The notes: generated by a model not told the origin, from the sequence alone. A stretch of DNA of 64,000 bases from Pseudomonas mucoides (GCF_015461845.1 NZ_JACOPW010000011.1:144973-208972), one strand, 5' to 3'. Shown: positions 8,012 to 17,325, counted from the stretch's first letter. Numbers and translations are program-made.

Positions 8012-9361
8012 ATGAAAAAACCACGTTCAAAAAAGGCGCTGTACCTCGGCTTGCCCCTGGCGCTGGCCATCAGCGCCGGTGGCGGCTATGCCGTCTGGGA
8101 TCACTGGTTCAAGGACAACCCAGGCTACCCGGTCAAGGTGATGCAACAGGCCGATGAACTGCAAACGCGCATCCTCTCCTTCGACAGCCACGTCACCGTG
8201 CCGCTGGACTTCGGCACCGCCGGTAATGAAGCCGACAAGGATGGCAGCGGCCAATTCGACCTGGTCAAGACCGGACGCGGACGCCTGTCCGGCGCGGCCC
8301 TGACCATCTTCGGCTGGCCGGAAATCTGGAACGGCGCCAACGCCCCGCACCGCCCCACCGCCGGTTTCGTCGACGAAGCCCGGTTCGAGCAGGAAACCCG
8401 CTACAAAATCATCAGCGCCATGGTTCGCGATTTCCCCAACCAGGTCGCCATCGCCTACACCCCCGACGATTTCCGGCGCCTGCATGGCGAAGGCAAGTTC
8501 GCGGTGTTCATGAGCATGCTCAACGCCTACCCGCTGGGCAACGACCTCAATGCACTGGACACGTGGGCCGCCCGTGGCATGCGCATGTTCGGCTTCAGTT
8601 ACGTGGGCAACAACGCCTGGGCCGACTCGTCACGACCGCTGCCGTTTTTCAATGATTCGCGCGATGCCCTCGGTGGCCTGTCGAACATCGGCAAACAAGC
8701 CGTGCACCGCCTCAACGACCTCGGCGTGATCATCGATGTCTCGCAGATGTCGACCAAGGCCCTGGAGCAAGTCGCGCAACTGAGCCGCACGCCGATGGTC
8801 GCCTCGCACTCGGCGCCACGTGCGCTGGTGGACATCCCGCGCAACCTCAGCGACCAGGAAATGCAGCTGATCAAGAACAGCGGCGGCGTGGTGCAGATTG
8901 TCGGCTTCCCGACCTACATCCGCCCCTTGAGCCAAACCACCCAGGACAAACTCAACGCCCTGCGCGCCCGCTTCGACCTGCAACCGTTGCAAGGCCTGGA
9001 AATGGCGCTGATGCCCGGCGACCCGGTGATCACCGTCTGGTCCGAGCAGCGCTTCGGCGAGTACGCCAGCCAGCTCTACGCGATTGTCGACGAAGAACCG
9101 AAAGCCACGCTCAAGGACTACGGCGATGCGATTGATTACGCGGTGAAGAAAATCGGCATCGACCATGTCGGCATCAGCTCCGACTTCAACGACGGCGGCG
9201 GCCTGGATGGCTGGAAGGATGTCAGCGAAGCGCGCAACGTCACGGCCGAGCTGATCAGTCGCGGCTACAGCGAGGCCGATATCGCCAAGCTGTGGGGCGG
9301 CAATTTCCTGCGGGTCTGGGACCAGGTGCAGAAGGCTTCCCGGCCGATGGCGAACAACTGA
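8012..9361 (+). CDS. pvdM: Periplasmic M19-family dipeptidase-like protein PvdM
   Basis: This is a 449-residue membrane-dipeptidase (peptidase M19) homologue with an N-terminal signal or anchor (KKALYLGLPLALAISAGGG). Metal-site-like motifs are FDSHV near the N-terminus, VASHSAPRAL about residue 270, and GISSDFNDGGG near the C-terminus. In pyoverdine producers PvdM acts in the periplasm on maturation of the ferribactin chromophore; whether it hydrolyses a peptide bond is not established by sequence. There are two in-frame ATGs, at 8006 and 8012. I chose 8012 because GAG lies 6 nt upstream of it, while 8006 has no purine tract at the right distance. pvdN and pvdO follow closely on the same strand, giving a pvdMNO operon. 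Confidence 0.92.
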   Translation: MKKPRSKKALYLGLPLALAISAGGGYAVWDHWFKDNPGYPVKVMQQADELQTRILSFDSHVTVPLDFGTAGNEADKDGSGQFDLVKTGRGRLSGAALTIFGWPEIWNGANAPHRPTAGFVDEARFEQETRYKIISAMVRDFPNQVAIAYTPDDFRRLHGEGKFAVFMSMLNAYPLGNDLNALDTWAARGMRMFGFSYVGNNAWADSSRPLPFFNDSRDALGGLSNIGKQAVHRLNDLGVIIDVSQMSTKALEQVAQLSRTPMVASHSAPRALVDIPRNLSDQEMQLIKNSGGVVQIVGFPTYIRPLSQTTQDKLNALRARFDLQPLQGLEMALMPGDPVITVWSEQRFGEYASQLYAIVDEEPKATLKDYGDAIDYAVKKIGIDHVGISSDFNDGGGLDGWKDVSEARNVTAELISRGYSEADIAKLWGGNFLRVWDQVQKASRPMANN

Positions 9362-9391
9362 ATCCCCTTTGCAAAAAAGCGAACCTTGCTG

Positions 9392-10672
9392 ATGACCAAC
9401 CGTCGTTCATTCCTCAAGCAGGCCGGGATTCTCGTGGCTGGCCTGCCCCTGAGCAGCGCTGTGATGTTGCCGGCACGGGCTGCCACGACGCAGCCGCTGG
9501 CCAAGGACAAGTGGGCGCAATTGCGCCAGCTGTTCGATCAGGACCCGGACTATTTGCACTTCGCCAACTTTCTGGTGACATCGCACCCGCGACCGGTGCG
9601 TGAGGCCATCGAACGACACCGCGCCAACCTCGACCGCAACCCCGGCCGGGCGATGGACTGGGACCTCGGTGAAACGGAAAAACGCGAACAGGACGTGCGC
9701 GTCTGGGCCGGGCGTTACCTCAAGTCCAAGCCTGAGCAGATCGCCCTCACCGGCAGCACCACCGAAGGCTTGTCGCTGATCTACGGTGGCATTCATGTGC
9801 GCGCGGATCAGGAAATCCTCACCACCGAGCACGAACATTACGCCACGAACTATGCGCTGGATTACCGCCAGCAAAAGGACGGGGTCAAGGTGCGCAAGCT
9901 CAAGCTGTTCGAGAACAGCCGCGACGTGTCCGTCGACGAAGTGCTCGGTTCCATCGCCAAAGGCATCCGCCCACACACTCGCGTGCTGGGCATGACCTGG
10001 GTGCAATCTGGCAGTGGTGTGAAACTGCCGATTGGCGAGATTGGCAAATTGGTGGAAGAACAGAACCGCAACCGCGACGACAAGGACCGCCTTCTGTATG
10101 TGGTCGACGGCGTGCACGGTTTTGGCGTCGAAGACCTCGACTTCCCCGACATGCACTGCGACTTCTTCATCGCCGGTACTCACAAATGGATGTTCGGCCC
10201 GCGCGGCACCGGGATCATTTGCGCCCGTTCCGCCGAGCTCAAGGACGTCACGCCGACCATTCCGACGTTCTCCGAAGCCACGACCTTCTCGACGATCATG
10301 ACCCCCGGCGGTTATCACAGCTTTGAACACCGCTGGGCGCTGGACGAGGCGTTCAAGTTGCATCTGCAGCTGGGCAAGGCCGAGGTGCAGGCGCGGATTC
10401 ATGCACTCAATACCTATGCGAAAAACCGCTTGCTGGAAAACACGCAGATCGAACTGGTCACGCCAAAGAGCCCGGACCTGTCGGCCGGTTTCACCTTCTT
10501 CCGGATCAAGGACCGCGACTGCGAAAAAGTCGCCGCCTGGTTGATGGAAAACCGCGTGGTCTGCGACTCGGTGGAGCGCGATGTCGGCCCGGTGATCCGG
10601 ATTGCGCCTGGTTTGCTCAACACCGAAGACCAGATCGACCGTTTCATAACCCTGCTGAACAAAACCGCATGA
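9392..10672 (+). CDS. pvdN: PLP-dependent periplasmic enzyme PvdN
   Basis: This 426-residue class-V aminotransferase-fold protein is exported by the twin-arginine route (TNRRSFLKQAGILVAGLPLSSAVMLPARA). The PLP lysine is in AGTHKWMFGPRGTG at about residue 270, and the cofactor loop GSTTEGLSLIYGG is near residue 130. In P. fluorescens PvdN converts the glutamate side chain attached to the chromophore into succinamide. I placed the start at the ATG at 9392; an upstream in-frame TTG at 9386 is less likely. The gap to pvdM is 30 bp. Confidence 0.93.
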   Translation: MTNRRSFLKQAGILVAGLPLSSAVMLPARAATTQPLAKDKWAQLRQLFDQDPDYLHFANFLVTSHPRPVREAIERHRANLDRNPGRAMDWDLGETEKREQDVRVWAGRYLKSKPEQIALTGSTTEGLSLIYGGIHVRADQEILTTEHEHYATNYALDYRQQKDGVKVRKLKLFENSRDVSVDEVLGSIAKGIRPHTRVLGMTWVQSGSGVKLPIGEIGKLVEEQNRNRDDKDRLLYVVDGVHGFGVEDLDFPDMHCDFFIAGTHKWMFGPRGTGIICARSAELKDVTPTIPTFSEATTFSTIMTPGGYHSFEHRWALDEAFKLHLQLGKAEVQARIHALNTYAKNRLLENTQIELVTPKSPDLSAGFTFFRIKDRDCEKVAAWLMENRVVCDSVERDVGPVIRIAPGLLNTEDQIDRFITLLNKTA

Positions 10673-10700
10673 CGCCATGACTCCTACATTGGTCGTGGCG
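10673..10700 (+). other. Hairpin in the pvdN-pvdO gap
   Basis: CGCCATGAC and GTCGTGGCG form a 9-bp stem (one G-T pair) with a 10-nt loop, starting right after the pvdN stop. The next T-run is 10 bp further on. It could attenuate or stabilise the pvdMNO message. Confidence 0.4.
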
Positions 10701-10730
10701 TGACACCCGTTTTTTATATCGAGACGACTC

Positions 10731-11603
10731 ATGAACCGAGATCATTTGACCCTGCCGTTCAAGGCCCTGGCCCTGGCCCTGGCCGCACTTATGATCGGAG
10801 GCGCCCAGGCCGCCACCGCATCGCCACCTGGCAAAGTATTCAAGGACTGCCGCGACTGCCCGGAAATGGTGGTACTGCCCGCCGGCACCTTCACCATGGG
10901 CACGCCGGACGATGAAGTCGGCCGCGAACCCGACGAAGGCCCGATGCACGACGTGACCTTCGCCAAGCCGTTCGCCATGAGCCGCTTCCAGGTCACCGCC
11001 GGCGAATGGGACAGTTACGTGCGCGAGAGCGGCGTGATCATTGCCAATGGCGATACCCGGCCGGGCCGCGAGTGCGTGGCCAGCAAGCCGCGTTATCCGC
11101 AAACACCGCGCCAGCCGGCGGTATGCATGAACTTCGACGACGTTAAAAACTACGTCGCCTGGCTGTCGAAAAAAACCGGGCAGAACTACCACATGGTCAG
11201 CGAAGCCCAACGGGAATACGCCGCGCGGGGCGGCACCAAGGGCCCATTCCCCTTCCCGTTCGATGAGGGCAAGGCCTACAGCATCGCCAAACACGCCAAC
11301 ACCTACGGCCCGGCAGACGGTTACAGCTACAGCTCGCCCGTGGGCAGCTACCCGCCGAACACCTTTGGCATGTACGACATGCACGGCAACGTGTACGAAT
11401 GGGTCGAAGACTGCGAACACCCGGACTACGTCGGTGCCCCCACCGATGGCAGCGCGTGGGTTGAGGCCAACTGCGAAGCCGTGCGCATACGCGGTAATGA
11501 CTGGGGTGAAGCGCCAGTGTTCTCGCGCTCGGGCAACCGCAATAGCCAGTACCCGCAAGAGCGCGGGGACTGGATCGGCTTTCGCGTGGTGCGTGACCTC
11601 TAA
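10731..11603 (+). CDS. pvdO: Formylglycine-generating-enzyme-like protein PvdO
   Basis: This 290-residue protein has a Sec signal peptide (FKALALALAALMIGGAQA) followed by an FGE-sulfatase domain. Motifs include VLPAGTFTMGTPDDE, MSRFQVTAGEW, GMYDMHGNVYEWVED and the C-terminal GDWIGFRVVRDL. In pyoverdine maturation PvdO is required in the periplasm for the last oxidation, of dihydropyoverdine to pyoverdine. It is the third gene after pvdM and pvdN, 58 bp after pvdN, with a hairpin in the gap. In P. aeruginosa the next gene is the formyltransferase pvdF; here the next gene is pvdE. Confidence 0.93.
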   Translation: MNRDHLTLPFKALALALAALMIGGAQAATASPPGKVFKDCRDCPEMVVLPAGTFTMGTPDDEVGREPDEGPMHDVTFAKPFAMSRFQVTAGEWDSYVRESGVIIANGDTRPGRECVASKPRYPQTPRQPAVCMNFDDVKNYVAWLSKKTGQNYHMVSEAQREYAARGGTKGPFPFPFDEGKAYSIAKHANTYGPADGYSYSSPVGSYPPNTFGMYDMHGNVYEWVEDCEHPDYVGAPTDGSAWVEANCEAVRIRGNDWGEAPVFSRSGNRNSQYPQERGDWIGFRVVRDL

Positions 11604-11654
11604 GAGCCACTGAAATCCCCTGTAGGAGTGTGGAGGCCATCAGTCGGTGGTCGC

Positions 11655-11678
11655 TAAATTAAGCCTTCGATCAGACGT
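11655..11678 (+). promoter_or_regulatory. PvdS-type iron-starvation box of pvdE
   Basis: TAAAT at 11655-11659, a 16-nt spacer and CGT at 11676-11678 match the PvdS consensus exactly. The site lies 42 nt before the pvdE start and shows that pvdE has its own promoter rather than depending only on pvdMNO. Confidence 0.85.
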
Positions 11679-11719
11679 TCTACTGGGTATCTGCCTTTCC
11701 ACCCAAGGAACCGTCCTCC

Positions 11720-13369
11720 ATGACCCAGCCTCCCCGTGGCGCCATCGGCGAATTGTTCGCCCTGTTGAAACCCTTTCGGCTGATCGTCGCCGCGTCCATT
11801 TTCCTGGGCATGGTCGGCGGCTTGAGCGTCACGGTCTTGCTGGCGACCATCAACAACGCCCTGCATTCGGACACCGGCCTGACCCAGGGCGTGGTCGCGC
11901 TATTCGCCGGCCTGTGCCTGCTGGCGCTGCTGAGTTCGATCTGCTCCGACATCGGCACCAACTACGTCGGCCAGCACATCATCGCCAAGCTGCGTAAACA
12001 GCTGGGCGAAAAGGTCCTGTCGGCGCCCATCGAGCAGATCGAGCGCTACCGCAGCCACCGGCTGATCCCGGTGCTGACCCACGACGTCGACACCATCAGC
12101 GACTTCGCTTTCGCCTTCGCCCCGCTGGCGATTTCGGTGACCGTGACCCTCGGCTGCATGGGTTACCTGGCGATCCTGTCGTGGCCGATGTTCCTGATCA
12201 TGGTCGCCGCCATCCTGATCGGCACGGCGATTCAGGCCTATGCCCAGAGCAAAGGCGTGCAGGGTTTCATGGCTGCCCGCGACGCTGAAGACGAACTGCA
12301 AAAGCACTACAACGCGATTGCCGAAGGCGCCAAGGAACTGCGCATCCATCGCCCGCGCCGCCAGCGCATGTTCGTCTCGGGCATCAAGGCCACCGCCGAG
12401 TTCATCTGCAACACCCAGGTGCGTTCGATCAACACCTTCGTGATCGCCAAGACCTTTGGCTCGATGCTGTTTTTCGTGGTGATCGGCCTGGCGCTGGCAC
12501 TGCAAACCTTCTGGCCGAGCGCCGATAAAACCGTGATGAGCGGTTTCGTGCTGGTGTTGCTGTACATGAAAGGCCCGCTGGAACACTTGATCAGCACCCT
12601 GCCGATTGTCAGCCGGGCGCAGATTGCTTTTCGCCGTATCGCCGAGTTGTCCGAGCAGTTTTCCACCCCGGAACCGCATCTGCTGCTGAGTGATCAGGGC
12701 CAGGTCAAACGAGCCGTGCACGAACTGAAGCTGGCCGATGTGCGTTTCGCTTTCCCGGCCGTTGAAGGGGCGGCGCCGTTCCAGCTCGGGCCGGTCAACC
12801 TGACGATCAAGCAAGGCGACATCACCTTTATCGTCGGCGAGAACGGTTGCGGCAAGACCACATTGATCAAGTTGCTGCTGGGTCTGTACACGCCGCAGCA
12901 GGGTGAAATCAGCGTCAACGGCGAGGCCATCGACGCGCAGAATCGCGATGACTATCGCCAGTTGTTCACCACGATTTTCGCCGACTACTACCTGTTCGAT
13001 GACGTGGTCCAGGGCGATACGCACATCCCCGAAGACGCCAACCAATACCTGCAAAGGCTGGAGATCGCGCACAAGGTCAGCGTCAAGGACGGCAACTTCA
13101 CCACCACCGACCTCTCCACCGGCCAGCGCAAACGCCTGGCACTGGTCAATGCGTGGCTGGAGGAACGTCCGGTGTTGGTGTTCGATGAATGGGCGGCGGA
13201 TCAGGACCCGACCTTCCGCCGAATCTTCTACACCGAGCTGCTGCCGGACCTCAAACGCCTGGGCAAGACCATCATCGTGATTTCCCACGATGACCGCTAT
13301 TTCGATGTCGCCGATCAACTGGTGCGCATGGATAGCGGCCGGGTGGTCACCGAACTCGCCCCTGCCTGA
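11720..13369 (+). CDS. pvdE: Ferribactin ABC exporter PvdE
   Basis: This is a 549-residue cyclic-peptide/SyrD-type ABC exporter with the membrane domain first (about residues 10-310, six hydrophobic segments) and the ATPase domain after it. Walker A is GENGCGKTT at about residue 373, the signature is LSTGQRKRLAL, and Walker B is VLVFDEWAADQDP. PvdE carries the cytoplasmic precursor, acylated ferribactin, across the inner membrane to the periplasm where PvdP, PvdM, PvdN and PvdO act. The ATG at 11720 follows AAGGAA. The gene sits between pvdO and fpvA as in other pseudomonads, minus pvdF. Confidence 0.95.
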   Translation: MTQPPRGAIGELFALLKPFRLIVAASIFLGMVGGLSVTVLLATINNALHSDTGLTQGVVALFAGLCLLALLSSICSDIGTNYVGQHIIAKLRKQLGEKVLSAPIEQIERYRSHRLIPVLTHDVDTISDFAFAFAPLAISVTVTLGCMGYLAILSWPMFLIMVAAILIGTAIQAYAQSKGVQGFMAARDAEDELQKHYNAIAEGAKELRIHRPRRQRMFVSGIKATAEFICNTQVRSINTFVIAKTFGSMLFFVVIGLALALQTFWPSADKTVMSGFVLVLLYMKGPLEHLISTLPIVSRAQIAFRRIAELSEQFSTPEPHLLLSDQGQVKRAVHELKLADVRFAFPAVEGAAPFQLGPVNLTIKQGDITFIVGENGCGKTTLIKLLLGLYTPQQGEISVNGEAIDAQNRDDYRQLFTTIFADYYLFDDVVQGDTHIPEDANQYLQRLEIAHKVSVKDGNFTTTDLSTGQRKRLALVNAWLEERPVLVFDEWAADQDPTFRRIFYTELLPDLKRLGKTIIVISHDDRYFDVADQLVRMDSGRVVTELAPA

Positions 13370-13497
13370 AAGCCCCCTAGAGACCACCCCAGCTGCTACA
13401 GACCGCATCGGAGCATGACGGGCGTTTTCGCTCAGTTTCATCTTTCTGACATTTATTTCTCAGGTTTCTTTCCGGTTTTACGTCCACGCCCCGTCTT

Positions 13498-13516
13498 AAT
13501 AATCATTCTTATTAAC
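13498..13516 (+). promoter_or_regulatory. Candidate Fur box upstream of fpvA
   Basis: AATAATCATTCTTATTAAC matches the 19-bp Fur consensus at about 12 positions and is in a locally AT-rich stretch 40-60 nt before the fpvA start. No PvdS box is present in this gap, consistent with FpvI-driven, Fur-repressed transcription of fpvA. Confidence 0.55.
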
Positions 13517-13556
13517 AATAACTTTGCACCACTCTTTTCAGGAGCTCAGGTAAGTA

Positions 13557-16034
13557 ATGCGACCTCAACCACGCCGCACACCTCTCGCGCTGGCCGTACA
13601 GCGCCCGACTTTGCATCGCACCCTGTTTACAAGCGTATTGCTGACCGCCACCTTGCTGGGGAGCTCGATGGCCAATGCTGCACCTGTAAAAGTGAATATT
13701 GCCGTCCAGCCGCTTTCCAATGCGCTGACCGAACTGGGCATGCAGACCAATCTGCAGATCCTCTACAGCCCGGATCAGGTGGCCGGCATCAAGTCCCGTG
13801 CGGTGTCCGGTTCGCTGGAACCGTCTGATGCCCTGAAGGCATTGCTGCAAGGCTCCGGCATTTCGTTCCAGATCAACGGCAACACCGTGACCCTGATGTC
13901 CGGTGGCGGTTCGGGCCTGCAACTGGGCGCGACCACCATTTCCGGCCAGGCCCTGGGCCTGACCACGGAAGACACCGGCTCGTACACCACCGGCGCCACC
14001 GCCTCCGCGACCGGGCTGCCGCTGAGCATTCGTGAAACCCCGCAATCGGTCACCGTGGTGACGCGTCAACAGATGGACGATCGCGGTGTACAGAGTGTGT
14101 CTGACGCCTTGCGCAACACCCCCGGCGTCACGATGCAGAAGTACGACAGTGACCGCACCGAGTTTTCCGCCCGTGGCTTTGCCATCACCAACTTCCAGTA
14201 CGACGGCGTCAACATTCCCTACGACGGCGTGTACGGTGAAAACCCGAACAACGGCGACGACGCGGCCAGCCTCGACCGCATCGAAGTCGTCAAAGGCGCT
14301 ACCGGCCTGATGACCGGCGCGGGCGACCCGTCGGCCACCGTCAACCTGATCCGCAAGAAACCGACCAAGGAATTCAAGGCCTCGGTCAGCGCCACCGCCG
14401 GCTCCTGGGACAATTACCGCACCGAGGGCGACATCTCCGGTTCACTGACCGATACCGGCAACGTACGGGGTCGCTTCGTCGGCGCCTACCAGGACAAAGA
14501 CTCGTACATCGACCACTACAGCCAGAAAAAAGACCTCTTCTACGGCATCATCGAAGCCGATCTGACGGACGACACCTTGCTGACGTTTGGCATCGACAAG
14601 TCCAGTGTCACTCCACGCGGCAGCACCTGGACCGGTAACGCACCGTACTTCACCGACGGCAGCCGTACCGACTTCTCGCGCAGCTTCAACCCGGGTGCCG
14701 ACTGGAGCCGCCGCGATTTCGACAGCACGACTTACTTCGCGTCGCTTGAACAAGCGCTGGCCAATGGCTGGAAATTCAAGGCCAGCTTCGACCAGAAAAC
14801 CACCGATCACGACACCCAACTGGCCTCGGCCAGCGGTGGCTCCGCAGACCCTGTCACGGGCGAAGGCAACTTCCTGTACTGGGGTCGCTGGGAAGGTCAT
14901 CGCGTGCAGAACTCCGGTGACGTGAACATCTCCGGCCCGTTCTCGCTGGGTGGTCGCGAGCATGAACTGGTCGCCGGTTTCATGGCGGCCCACTCGCGCC
15001 AGACCGGTGCGACCTACGACACCAGCGCGTTTGAACTGGTGCCGGGCAGCATCTTCGACTGGAACGGTCACCTGCCGAAACAGGAGTTCCCGAAAAACGG
15101 CAAGTACGAACGCACCCAAAGCCAGAACGGTATCTACATGGCCACGCGCCTGCGTCCGACCGACGACCTGTCGTTCATCCTCGGCGGCCGTTTGAGCACC
15201 TTCAAGTACAACGAAGACTACTCGTACTATCCGGGGGCAACCCTGACCGACACCCATGCCAGCTACAAGGAACATGGCGTTGTCACGCCGTACGCCGGCG
15301 TGGTCTATGACCTGAACGATACGTACTCGGTGTATGCCAGCTACACCAAGATCTACCAGCCACAAATCTACCTGGACGCAAGCGGTTCGACCCTCGACCC
15401 GGTTGAAGGCGACAGCTACGAGACGGGGCTGAAAGCGGCTTACTTCGAAGGCAAGCTGAACGCCACCTTTGCCTTGTTCCAGATCAATCAGGACAACGTT
15501 GCCCAGTATGTCACCACCGACGTCGGCACCGGTCGAGACGTCTATGAAGCCATCTCCGGCGCCACCACCAAAGGTGTCGAAATGGAACTGGCCGGCGAAC
15601 TGGCCGAGGGCTGGAACCTGTCGGCCGGCTACACCTACGCCCGCACCCGCGACAAGGATGAGCAACGTATCTACGGGTTCCCGCTGGCCTCCAGCAAACC
15701 GGAACACGTCGTGCGCACCTTCACCACCTACCGCCTGCCGGGCGCGCTGGATCAGTTCACCGTCGGTGGTGGCATCAGCTGGCAAAGCGCGTTCTACGGC
15801 CAGAGCTACAGCCCGAACGTGGGTAATGGCGAAGGTGGCAACACCCTGCTCAAGCAAGGCGGCTACACCCTCGTCGACCTGATGACCCGCTACCAGTACG
15901 ACGAGCACCTGAGCTTCACCGCCAATGCCAACAACGTCTTCGACAAGAAGTACATGTCTGGCCTGGGTAACTTCGGTACGACGTTCTACGGCGAGCCGCG
16001 CAACCTGCAGATCACGGCGAAGTATGATTTCTGA
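13557..16034 (+). CDS. fpvA: Ferripyoverdine TonB-dependent receptor and signal transducer FpvA
   Basis: This is an 825-residue outer-membrane receptor. A signal peptide ends about residue 41 (SSMANA). A signalling (secretin/TonB N-terminal) domain covers about residues 44-118 (QPLSNALTELGMQTNLQILYS), so this is a transducer and not just a porter. The plug follows (about 155-270, RETPQSVTVVTRQQMDDRG and IEVVKGATGLMTGAG), then a 22-strand barrel ending in the typical aromatic YDF. It should import ferripyoverdine and signal through an anti-sigma factor to FpvI and PvdS. The ATG at 13557 follows AGGAGCTCAGG. A clear terminator lies just downstream. Specificity for the pyoverdine made by the adjacent NRPS is inferred from location. 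Confidence 0.95.
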   Translation: MRPQPRRTPLALAVQRPTLHRTLFTSVLLTATLLGSSMANAAPVKVNIAVQPLSNALTELGMQTNLQILYSPDQVAGIKSRAVSGSLEPSDALKALLQGSGISFQINGNTVTLMSGGGSGLQLGATTISGQALGLTTEDTGSYTTGATASATGLPLSIRETPQSVTVVTRQQMDDRGVQSVSDALRNTPGVTMQKYDSDRTEFSARGFAITNFQYDGVNIPYDGVYGENPNNGDDAASLDRIEVVKGATGLMTGAGDPSATVNLIRKKPTKEFKASVSATAGSWDNYRTEGDISGSLTDTGNVRGRFVGAYQDKDSYIDHYSQKKDLFYGIIEADLTDDTLLTFGIDKSSVTPRGSTWTGNAPYFTDGSRTDFSRSFNPGADWSRRDFDSTTYFASLEQALANGWKFKASFDQKTTDHDTQLASASGGSADPVTGEGNFLYWGRWEGHRVQNSGDVNISGPFSLGGREHELVAGFMAAHSRQTGATYDTSAFELVPGSIFDWNGHLPKQEFPKNGKYERTQSQNGIYMATRLRPTDDLSFILGGRLSTFKYNEDYSYYPGATLTDTHASYKEHGVVTPYAGVVYDLNDTYSVYASYTKIYQPQIYLDASGSTLDPVEGDSYETGLKAAYFEGKLNATFALFQINQDNVAQYVTTDVGTGRDVYEAISGATTKGVEMELAGELAEGWNLSAGYTYARTRDKDEQRIYGFPLASSKPEHVVRTFTTYRLPGALDQFTVGGGISWQSAFYGQSYSPNVGNGEGGNTLLKQGGYTLVDLMTRYQYDEHLSFTANANNVFDKKYMSGLGNFGTTFYGEPRNLQITAKYDF

Positions 16035-16049
16035 GGGGTGAGCTGAAAT

Positions 16050-16086
16050 GAAAAATGCCCGTGTCGTGAGATGCGGGTATTTTTTG
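16050..16086 (+). terminator. Rho-independent terminator of fpvA
   Basis: AAAAATGCCCG and CGGGTATTTTTT form a stem ending in a T run, 16-52 nt after the fpvA stop. Confidence 0.85.
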
Positions 16087-16110
16087 GCCATGATTTATGG
16101 TGAGTCTGAT

Positions 16111-16217
16111 GACGCTATCGCGAGCAAGCTCGCTCCCACAGTGGACCGGTGTGAACACAGATTATTTGTCCACTGAAGATCCCTGTGGGAGCGAGCTTGC
16201 TCGCGATGGCGATAGTC
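16111..16217. repeat. Inverted REP pair after fpvA
   Basis: CTATCGCGAGCAAGCTCGCT plus CCCACA faces its reverse copy (GTGGGAGCGAGCTTGCTCGC) across about 40 bp, between the convergent fpvA and hydrolase genes. Confidence 0.87.
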
Positions 16218-16253
16218 GCTTCACCAAAAAACCATCAAGCCCGACACAAAATA

Positions 16254-17210
16254 TCAAACCCGGGAGCGCACCCACCCCGCCACTTCCGCATGAATCCCCT
16301 CAACCTCCCCCAACAACCCCGCCATGCGCATAAAGTCATGGGTCATCCCAGGCTGTTCCAGCAACGTCACCTCATTCCCCGCCGCACGCAACAGGTCGGC
16401 ATAGGCCAGCCCTTCATCATGCAGCGGATCATGCCCGGCCAAGTACACCAGCGCCGGTGCCACGCCGGATAAATCCGCCGCCAGCAACGGCGAGCAGCGC
16501 CAGTCCGAAAGGTCCTGCGGCGTGCGCCCGTAATGCGCGTAGAACCAATCGAGTGTTGGCGTTTCCAGCAGATAACCCTCAGCGAAATCCCGATGCGAGG
16601 CACGCTGGGTCGTCGCCTCCGTCACCGGGTACAGCAACACCTGCGCCTTGGGTTTCAACGCCAGCTCCTCAGGCTCACGCACCGCCATGATCGCCAACAC
16701 CGTGGCCAATGTCGCGCCCACGCTGTCACCGACCAATGCCACCCGATGGGCATCCAGCCCTCGTGCCGCGCCTTCACGCACCAGCCAGTTGCCAGCGTCG
16801 CAGGCATCCTGCACGGGCGTCGGAAAACGCCATTCCGGTGCCAGTCGATAATCCACGGTCAGCAACGCAAAACCGCCCTGGGAGGCCAGGCGTCGGCACA
16901 ACGCATCATGGGAATCGAGACTGCCGACCACATAGCCGCCGCCATGGAAATACAACACCACCGGTTGCATGCCCTCGACCGTTTGCCCGTCGCGATACAA
17001 GCGCGCCGACAGGCTATGACCGTCGCGGGCAGGAATGGTGAAATTTTCACAGACCACGGTTTCCGGCGGCACGTCGAGAAACGCCGACGACGCTTCAAAA
17101 TCGATCCGCGCCTGTTGTGCTGACAGCTCATGCATCGCGCGACTTTTGCCGGTCATCCGGCCGAACTCGGCGAGTTCGAGAAATGCTTCAAGTTCTGGCA
17201 ATACGGCCAT
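16254..17210 (-). CDS. Alpha/beta hydrolase of the hormone-sensitive-lipase family
   Basis: This 318-residue cytoplasmic esterase-like protein has the family IV motifs. The oxyanion HGGG is in FHGGGYVVGS (about residue 90), the nucleophile serine in GDSVGAT (about 165), the Asp in AGHDPLHDEG (about 260) and the His in GMTHDFMRM (about 290). The start at 17210 follows AAGGACT. The gene lies downstream of the NRPS genes on the same strand, 119 bp after the pvdD stop with a REP pair between. It could be read with them. No PvdS box is visible. No pyoverdine role for this family is known to me, so a siderophore-ester, acyl-chain or unrelated substrate are all open. Confidence 0.85.
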   Translation of the reverse strand: MAVLPELEAFLELAEFGRMTGKSRAMHELSAQQARIDFEASSAFLDVPPETVVCENFTIPARDGHSLSARLYRDGQTVEGMQPVVLYFHGGGYVVGSLDSHDALCRRLASQGGFALLTVDYRLAPEWRFPTPVQDACDAGNWLVREGAARGLDAHRVALVGDSVGATLATVLAIMAVREPEELALKPKAQVLLYPVTEATTQRASHRDFAEGYLLETPTLDWFYAHYGRTPQDLSDWRCSPLLAADLSGVAPALVYLAGHDPLHDEGLAYADLLRAAGNEVTLLEQPGMTHDFMRMAGLLGEVEGIHAEVAGWVRSRV

Positions 17211-17253
17211 GGAATGAGTCCTTTAAACAGAGAGATCAATAATCGAACCTGGA

Positions 17254-17325
17254 CATGTAGGAGCATGGCTTGCCCGCGATAGCGCCCTTGAGATCGCCAT
17301 CGCGGGCACGCCTTGCGCCTACAGA
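17254..17325. repeat. Inverted REP pair between hydrolase gene and pvdD
   Basis: TGTAGGAGCATGGCTTGCCC with GCGAT, and the reverse-facing ATCGCGGGCACGCCTTGCGC with CTACA, are degenerate copies of the local REP family in inverted arrangement. Confidence 0.75.
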
